Program-made: the position numbers and the translations under genes
Part shown: one piece after another, positions 54,526-59,898 of the stretch
Numbering within the stretch: position 1 is the stretch's first letter
How the letters are laid out: each line of letters begins with the position of its first letter
Assembly: GCA_029856435.1 (NCBI GenBank)
Contig: JAHQXB010000155.1
Location: 1-59,898, forward strand
Reading direction: 5' to 3'
Source: Candidatus Jordarchaeia archaeon
Lineage (GTDB): Archaea > Asgardarchaeota > Jordiarchaeia > Jordiarchaeales > Jordiarchaeaceae
DNA: 59,898 bases
Notes under the pieces: generated by a model
Database searches by the model: none
Seen by the model: the letters and a program-made list of their open reading frames with translations, nothing else
What the model was told of the DNA's origin: nothing

Positions 54526-55683
54526 TCATCTGCCTACAATAACTACGCAGTGCATTTGCCCGCAGGGACCGGTAGTCCCATGTGCCAACGCCGTCTCTAC
54601 TTCAGGTACTTGGCGTTTACCTGCTTCACCCCAGCACTGCTCTACAGTCTCAACCAGTCTGGTTAAACCTGCCACGATGTAGGGGTTTCCTGCAAGCACA
54701 CCGCCTGAGGGATTGACTGGTAGCTCTCCGCCCATCTCAGTTATTCCCTCATCTATAAGCCTTCCAGCACCACCTCTTTTACAAAAACCCAGACCCTCTA
54801 ACCATAAAAGTTCCTGGTAGGAGAAGGGTTCTGAAATTTCTGCAACGTCAATCTCCTTCATGGGCTCATCGATGCCTGCGAGTTCATAGGCTTTCTTGGC
54901 AGCGATGGTTAATGCGGAACACTCGGTAAGGTCTCGGTCGCCGAGGTAGTGAGAGTCGTAGCAGTTGCCCATACCCTTAATCCAGACTGGCTCTCTCCCC
55001 TTTTCTCTGGCTATTTCCTTAGCCCTCTTCTCTGATGCCAAAATCAAGGCACATGCACCATCCGAAACAGGAGCAGCTTCAAGGGATTTGATGGGATAAG
55101 ATAACATTTCTGATCGAAGAACATCGTCCACACTTAAGTTCATCGGTTGGTAGGCGTAGGGATTATTAAACGCGTTTCTATGATTTTTAACTGAAACCTT
55201 AGCAAAATGCTCCTCAGACAAACCGTATTTATTCATGTACCAACTTGCCTGTAACCCTGCAGAAGATAGATAATCTAACCCCAACATCTGCTGGTAAACA
55301 GGATCAAAAACCCAATTAGTAATATCGTAGTGAGCCCCCCTGGAACCTAAACAGTGGGCTACAACCATGACAACGTCAAAGTTGCCCGATAGAATATTTA
55401 AAGCTGCATGAAAGGCAGCCAGAATGCCATCGTCGGCAACTCTGGTTTCTGAACCCATAACGCCCCCAACCACTTCGGTGAGGAATGCGCCAGAAGCGGT
55501 GGCGCCGTCCCAGAGGTCTACAGAGGCGCTCACAGTGTTTTCGATGTCCTTTATGTTTAGACCTGCATCCTCCAGAACCTTGGTTACAACCTCATAGGCG
55601 ACTTCGGGAATGGTTTTATTCAGCACTAAGCCATATTTTGATTGTGCTGTCCCAACAATACCCACTTTCTCGGGTAGACCCAT
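54526..55683 (-). CDS. Thiolase-fold protein 2 (Cys-less)
   Basis: The second thiolase-fold protein, also 385 aa and clearly related to the first: VGIVGTAQSKYG, LNILSGNFDVVMVVAH, GELPVNPSGGVLAGNP, ETALAHGTTGPCGQMH. The Cys position aligns with Ala83 (RVADDG), the HEAF-type His is Ser (EISEPFSY), and the GHP His is Asn. It therefore lacks all the usual catalytic residues, including the Tyr seen in protein 1. It may be a non-catalytic partner in a heteromer. AGGTG precedes the ATG. It is 33 bases downstream of a crotonase gene. Confidence 0.86.
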   Translation of the reverse strand: MGLPEKVGIVGTAQSKYGLVLNKTIPEVAYEVVTKVLEDAGLNIKDIENTVSASVDLWDGATASGAFLTEVVGGVMGSETRVADDGILAAFHAALNILSGNFDVVMVVAHCLGSRGAHYDITNWVFDPVYQQMLGLDYLSSAGLQASWYMNKYGLSEEHFAKVSVKNHRNAFNNPYAYQPMNLSVDDVLRSEMLSYPIKSLEAAPVSDGACALILASEKRAKEIAREKGREPVWIKGMGNCYDSHYLGDRDLTECSALTIAAKKAYELAGIDEPMKEIDVAEISEPFSYQELLWLEGLGFCKRGGAGRLIDEGITEMGGELPVNPSGGVLAGNPYIVAGLTRLVETVEQCWGEAGKRQVPEVETALAHGTTGPCGQMHCVVIVGR

Positions 55684-55716
55684 TCTTCACACCTAGCAGT
55701 CACTTGTTTTGGGAAT

Positions 55717-56517
55717 TCATTTGTCCTTGAATTCCGCCTTTCTTTTTTCCAAAAAGGCGGCCATTCCTTCCCTTGTATCAAAAGTTGTGAAGTTTATTAG
55801 AACCGTGTTTATGGAGTAATCGATTGCTGTGTCTAGGTCAGTTGTCATCCATTTGTGAATAATGTCTTTCTGTGTGGCGAACACAGTGTTGCTATACCTT
55901 GTAAGTGTATCTACCCACCGCTGAACTTCATTGTCCAGTTCTTCTGGTGGCACAACTACATTAACTAGCCCCCGCCGCTCTGCCTTTTCAGCATCCCAAA
56001 ATTTTCCTGTAAGAGCCAGTTCTCTTGCGCCCATTATGCCAATAGCTTGAACCAGAATTGCAGCTTCCACAATGGCTGGGATTCCAACCTTAATGTTGGG
56101 AAGGCCGAACTTGGAGCGGTTAGTGGCAATTATGAAGTCGCATGAAATTGCTAGTTCCAGCCCCGCCCCTAAACAGTAACCGTCAACAGCGCATATGATG
56201 GGTCTTTCACAGGTTCTACAGGCGAGAAAGGTTTTGTGTAATTGTTTGGGAATCTCTCTCTGCTTCCAAACTTCAGTGGGCAGGCTTACAAAATCGATAT
56301 CTGTTCCGGCGCTGAAAGCCTTATCCGTAGTGGATTTGATGACTATTACCTTTATTTCATCATCTTTTTGAAACTCTTTCAGTGTTTCCTCTATTTCGAC
56401 TAATAGGTCCATGTTAATGGCGTTCAATTTTTCGGGGCGATTCAGAAATATTCTACCTACCGGAGTATCTTTTTGAGCGATTATTGTTTTGAGTTTTTTC
56501 TCTTCTTTTACTACCAA
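55717..56517 (-). CDS. Enoyl-CoA hydratase/isomerase family protein 2
   Basis: A crotonase-fold protein. It has LNRPEKLNAINMDLL, AFSAGTDIDFVS and GAGLELAISCD with the first catalytic Glu. The second Glu position is Asn (LPNIKVGIPAIVEAA), so it may be an isomerase, hydrolase or inactive relative rather than a standard hydratase. TTG 56517 has GGAGG nine bases upstream and puts the start at VVKEEKKLKT. The frame is open back to ATG 56631, downstream of a TATA-like box at 56646-56655, so a longer leaderless form is possible but its extra 38 residues do not resemble the family. Confidence 0.85.
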   Translation of the reverse strand: MVVKEEKKLKTIIAQKDTPVGRIFLNRPEKLNAINMDLLVEIEETLKEFQKDDEIKVIVIKSTTDKAFSAGTDIDFVSLPTEVWKQREIPKQLHKTFLACRTCERPIICAVDGYCLGAGLELAISCDFIIATNRSKFGLPNIKVGIPAIVEAAILVQAIGIMGARELALTGKFWDAEKAERRGLVNVVVPPEELDNEVQRWVDTLTRYSNTVFATQKDIIHKWMTTDLDTAIDYSINTVLINFTTFDTREGMAAFLEKRKAEFKDK

Positions 56518-56649
56518 CGAAATATGCCTCCTTCTAGAGTTAGTTTGTGTAAAACATACATTCATAATATACTCTGTGGAATTATATGTCCTATCGGATA
56601 TCGGGGGTTTGTATCCTTGCAATTTTGCCATAAAAATCTTTTGTGATTT

Positions 56650-58389
56650 TTATAGCGCTCCGAGGAAGAATCGCTCAGGGTCAAAGATTCTCAAGAGGGA
56701 TAATTCCTGTTCGGATGGTGGTTCAATTTTTTCAAGAGGAGCTGCTAACTCAACCTTCCACCCAGTGTTCTGTGTAATCTTTTTAATCATCTCACTCTCC
56801 GAAATTCCCTTTTGAGCATAGTATTTTTTCAGAACCATAATTCCGTGTTCTTTTTCGAAAACAGCATGTGAGGTTATAATTTTGCTAACCCTTTCCCCAG
56901 GACAGGTTATGTAGGGCACCTTATCCACAAGACGCTCTTTGTTTTGCACCATTATTACCATGGTCTCCTTAGCTCTAGCAACTATGTCGTTGGCGCCTCC
57001 ACTGCCCACCAGTGTAGTCCCATCAGTTCTTGTTGAGTTAATGTTTCCGTACTTGTCAACTTGTCCAGCAGATAGAATGGCCATAGACTTGGGATAGTTG
57101 ACATTTATTCCAATGGAACCCACCAAGTCAGTTATCATTTTGCAAGAGGGTATGTTTGCCATAGTAAATATGAATGGGTCTGTTGGTTTTGGAAGATATC
57201 CAAACATGCCCCACTCCACGAGTAGATCTACCAGGATGTTCTCAGATCTTAGTGTGTGGGTTGCCAGCCATGCAGCTAAGTTTGCCATGCCGATTCCCGC
57301 AAGGAGAATCTTGTAATTCTTGCTTTTTATCGTTTTAACTAGTTCTCTAGAAGCGGACACGATGGCTCTTTCCTCTTCGGTAAAGGTATTGAAACTGGGC
57401 ATGTTGCGTAGGGTGTGGGGAAGTAGCTGCTTCCAAGAGTCTGGGTTGCCTCTCCCCTTAAGAATCATCAGTCTCTCGAAGCCTAGTTTGTTCAAATAGC
57501 CTTGAAAGTTTCCAACATCGTAAACCCACTCTTTTATCCACTTTTGCATAGCCTCTTCTTTTTTACTGGCATTATTTAACTCAATGTTAAAAGGAATATC
57601 TTGGTAATAGCTTGAGCCGTCAGGAGCGTAGAAAGAGAAGGGGTGGGCTCCAAAAGGAGTTTCACAAACAGCCTTCACAAAGTGGCCGGGAATATCAACC
57701 ATTGGGGCGTTTTTCCTAATGAAATCCGTTGAAACAATTTTCTCAACTGTTACTATTGCCCCATTACGACTAGCGTAAGCGCCGTAAGCTCTTTCACTCA
57801 TAGGTAACCCTATTATAGTGTTCCCATTTGGGTCGGCGCACCAAGCATGGAGTATAGACAAGTCGGGCTTCACAGCCTTCAGTAAACCCACTTTTTCGCC
57901 ACTTCCAAAGGGATCATCAATCACAAGGAAGCTGTCTTTTAACTCCTTCTCCATAGTTGAACCTATTATAGACTTTGTGGGTATAAACTTGACATCCAGA
58001 GCCCCCGCTAATAGTCTTAGAACTATGGAAAGCATTGACCAGTGCTCCACTTCCATGCCCTTATCAATAGCTCTCTGAAAGGCCCTTGAAGGGGAGGGAG
58101 CTGGAAAAACATTACCCATATAGCTTGCTATCAGCTTTTTTATTAGATTAGTTGCCGCGAGTATCTGAACCTGCAGAGCGCTTCCTAAACAAATTATTTC
58201 AAACTGCGGATTCTTATCTCTGAACTGTCTACATATTTCGCTTATAGCACTAAACGAACTCCTGTTAGTAGATACGTGTAAAAACATTTTAGGTCGTATG
58301 TATTTCTTTATTGCCTCCTCCAAGGGGAGAACTTTGCTCTCTCCTTCGTAGAGCTCTGTTTTGAAAATACCTTCATACTCTTTAGACAA
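56650..58389 (-). CDS. Fused alpha-beta family I CoA-transferase (glutaconate CoA-transferase type)
   Basis: A 579-aa protein joining the alpha and beta subunits of a family I CoA-transferase, which moves CoA between carboxylates. The alpha part (to about residue 310) includes NVFPAPSPSRAFQRAIDKG. The beta part (from about 350) has ILLAGIGMANLAAWLA, LVEWGMFGYLP with the candidate catalytic Glu, MTSPG-like ILSAGQVDKYGN and GSGGANDIVARA, matching GctB/IpdB. Relatives act on glutaconate and on ring-opened steroid or aromatic acyl-CoA. TTG 58389 has GAGGG seven bases upstream. It would activate the pathway's acid. Confidence 0.88.
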   Translation of the reverse strand: MSKEYEGIFKTELYEGESKVLPLEEAIKKYIRPKMFLHVSTNRSSFSAISEICRQFRDKNPQFEIICLGSALQVQILAATNLIKKLIASYMGNVFPAPSPSRAFQRAIDKGMEVEHWSMLSIVLRLLAGALDVKFIPTKSIIGSTMEKELKDSFLVIDDPFGSGEKVGLLKAVKPDLSILHAWCADPNGNTIIGLPMSERAYGAYASRNGAIVTVEKIVSTDFIRKNAPMVDIPGHFVKAVCETPFGAHPFSFYAPDGSSYYQDIPFNIELNNASKKEEAMQKWIKEWVYDVGNFQGYLNKLGFERLMILKGRGNPDSWKQLLPHTLRNMPSFNTFTEEERAIVSASRELVKTIKSKNYKILLAGIGMANLAAWLATHTLRSENILVDLLVEWGMFGYLPKPTDPFIFTMANIPSCKMITDLVGSIGINVNYPKSMAILSAGQVDKYGNINSTRTDGTTLVGSGGANDIVARAKETMVIMVQNKERLVDKVPYITCPGERVSKIITSHAVFEKEHGIMVLKKYYAQKGISESEMIKKITQNTGWKVELAAPLEKIEPPSEQELSLLRIFDPERFFLGAL

Positions 58390-58464
58390 GGTTAAACCCT
58401 CATATCCGATTTTATTTGTCTAAACGACTTCCTCATTTTATTGGAACCAAGATTGGTTGCATAT

Positions 58465-59511
58465 CTAGATTTGAATCACAATTCTAATGGGGTTTCCCAC
58501 CTTTCTCTCCAATCTTTCCAGTCCCTCATTTACCTGTTCAAGTTTTAACACTTGACTAATAGACCGTGAAAGATCAAGCTTCTTCATTTTAATTAACTCC
58601 AATATTCGGTCAATCTCCTCCTTGTTGCTGCCAAACGAGCCCAGAACTTGGTCTTCGCAGTAAACGAAGATATAAGGTGAAACTAGTTCTATTTTTTCTG
58701 GCCCGATTCCCACAATGACCGCTCGCCCACCTTTTCGAATACTTTTAACTGCTCGGTCTATGGTAGTTGCCATTCCCACGAATTCTAAAGCCAGGTCCAC
58801 CCCCTTGCCTTCTGTGATTTCGCTGATTCTTTTACCCGTTTTCTCCTTAGCAGAATTTATAGTGAAGTCAGCTCCCAGCATCTTGGATCTTTCAAGAATT
58901 TCGTTAGAAACATCTATAGCAATAATTTTGGAGGCTCCAGCCAATTTAGCTATCTGTATTGCGTGAGAGCCTAAACCTCCACATCCAAAAATGGCTACTG
59001 TTTCACCTAACCTTAGGTTTCCACGGGTGATTATCGCGTGATATGGAGTTGCGACAGCATCACCAATAATGGCGGCTTGTTCGAAGGGAACATCCTCTGG
59101 TATTTTTGTAAGACAGTTTTTAGATATTTTCAGGTAATCTGCCAAGCCGCCATCTACGTGAAGACCCAGTATTTGAGCATTTACACAAAGTGCTTCACGA
59201 CCACTTCTACACGCATAGCATGCACCGCATGTTATAGAGGAAATAACTAGAACTCTATCTCCAATATTCCATCCTTCTACTCCTTCTCCTATTTCCGCGA
59301 TTTCTCCAGCTATTTCGTGTCCCAGAGTTATTGGTGTTTTTGCGGGGGGAATGGTGCCGTCGCGCGCTATGTGGACATCTGTGCCACAGATTCCACAGGC
59401 CTTAACTTTTATCAGCACCTCTCCCGCCCCAATTTGAGGAATAGGTAACTCTTCGATAGTAAGAGGTTCGCCGGCTTTGTAGAATCTCGCAGCTCTCATA
59501 GTAGCTTCCAT
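58465..59511 (-). CDS. Zinc-dependent medium-chain alcohol dehydrogenase
   Basis: A 348-aa MDR-family dehydrogenase. The catalytic zinc site is CGICGTDVH with GHEIAGEIAEIGEG; the structural zinc site is CGACYACRSGREALC; the Rossmann motif is IFGCGGLGSHAIQIAK. It oxidises an alcohol or polyol with NAD(P). ATG 59499 (MRAARFYKAGEPL) may be the true start because GGAAG is well placed; ATG 59511 is the longer option. It belongs to the minus-strand catabolic cluster and could supply a keto acid or an aldehyde. Confidence 0.92.
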   Translation of the reverse strand: MEATMRAARFYKAGEPLTIEELPIPQIGAGEVLIKVKACGICGTDVHIARDGTIPPAKTPITLGHEIAGEIAEIGEGVEGWNIGDRVLVISSITCGACYACRSGREALCVNAQILGLHVDGGLADYLKISKNCLTKIPEDVPFEQAAIIGDAVATPYHAIITRGNLRLGETVAIFGCGGLGSHAIQIAKLAGASKIIAIDVSNEILERSKMLGADFTINSAKEKTGKRISEITEGKGVDLALEFVGMATTIDRAVKSIRKGGRAVIVGIGPEKIELVSPYIFVYCEDQVLGSFGSNKEEIDRILELIKMKKLDLSRSISQVLKLEQVNEGLERLERKVGNPIRIVIQI

Positions 59512-59537
59512 TAGTTACCAAGACTCCTTTTCCTTTT

Positions 59538-59898
59538 TTAAAGCTTGAACACCTTTATTGCATTATCTCTTAGGAGTTTTTTCTTTACCTCGTAGCTCAA
59601 ACCTAGTTCGTCAATCTCTTTAAGGCATCTCTTGAACTCTAGGAGGGGATAATCGGTTCCCCAGAGAACTTTATCTTGACCCCATGTTGCCACGAATTGT
59701 TTGAATGATGCAGGCCAGAATTTGGGTGCACGAGCAGAGGTGTCTATATAAACATTTGGAAATTTCCAAGCTAAAATCATCATTTCCTCATGCCAGGGCT
59801 GACCAAGATGCCCACCTATTATTCTCAGTTCTGGGAAGAACAGGGCAACCTCATCCAAGTAGATTGGCCTGGCGCATTCTGATGGCAAAAGTGGACCC
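59538..59898 (-). CDS. Amidohydrolase-2 family metal-dependent hydrolase/decarboxylase (partial)
   Basis: The frame is open to the right edge of the window, so only the C-terminal 119 residues are seen. They include ARPIYLDEVALFFPELRIIGGHLG with a metal-ligand His, YIDTSARAP and the metal-ligand Asp in VLWGTDYPL. The family (PF04909-like) includes ACMS decarboxylase and resorcylate decarboxylase as well as hydrolases. It is the first visible gene of the cluster and the operon probably begins beyond the edge. Confidence 0.88.
   Translation of the reverse strand, partial: GPLLPSECARPIYLDEVALFFPELRIIGGHLGQPWHEEMMILAWKFPNVYIDTSARAPKFWPASFKQFVATWGQDKVLWGTDYPLLEFKRCLKEIDELGLSYEVKKKLLRDNAIKVFKL

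Overview
The window is a piece of an archaeal chromosome. Diagnostic genes are a group II chaperonin, SRP19, Gar1, Nop5 with fibrillarin, Trm1, ribosomal protein eS8, archaeal-type UppS, a GPN-loop GTPase and UPF0216. TTG and GTG starts are common, many genes have GGAGG or GGTG sites, and a few look leaderless. An MglA-like GTPase among four Roadblock/LC7 proteins, together with SMC-ScpA-ScpB, fits the Thermoproteota (Bathyarchaeia-like) or Asgard side of the Archaea. The sequence alone does not settle which. I saw no rRNA, tRNA, CRISPR array or intact insertion sequence.

Layout. 0-10.9 kb: a small zinc-ribbon protein, CTP synthase with an unusual insertion, a radical SAM/SPASM protein, SHMT, a GPN GTPase, a lone ATP-grasp subunit of ADP-forming acyl-CoA synthetase with a PRC-barrel protein, a divergent chaperonin with a substituted catalytic Asp, and CysRS. 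11-17.9 kb: a split glycolate-oxidase-type operon (CCG protein, 2[4Fe-4S] protein, GlcD) with a class V aminotransferase, then UppS, a Pro dipeptidase and an ITP/XTP phosphatase. 18.3-21.1 kb: a signalling module of four Roadblock proteins and one MglA-like GTPase. One Roadblock gene is interrupted by a 34-nt hairpin-forming segment.

21.7-26.5 kb: SMC-ScpA-ScpB. 26.5-39.8 kb: housekeeping genes (HypE, eS8, HypA, SRP19, Gar1, a His-rich small protein, Trm1, RNase HII, an HTH regulator, UPF0216, fibrillarin, Nop5, PyrD, PyrK, a coiled-coil protein, and a dolichol/phytol kinase-like membrane protein). 39.9-45.5 kb: a second GlcD/GlcF-type pair, diverged and with a possible SCP2-like fusion, beside an aldehyde dehydrogenase and a GbsR-like regulator with a strong palindromic operator. 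45.5-50.7 kb: a degenerate stretch, a QueG-like iron-sulfur protein, an M48 membrane protease, a nitronate-monooxygenase-like protein and a GC-rich element that looks like structured RNA.

50.7-59.9 kb: a ten-gene minus-strand catabolic cluster (amidohydrolase, zinc alcohol dehydrogenase, fused CoA-transferase, crotonase, two thiolase-fold proteins, two DUF35 proteins, crotonase, BKACE). Both thiolase-fold proteins lack the nucleophilic Cys and the usual His. I read this as an undescribed CoA-thioester pathway built on a Cys-less thiolase heteromer with two DUF35 partners. It and the MglA/Roadblock module are the most promising places for new biology.
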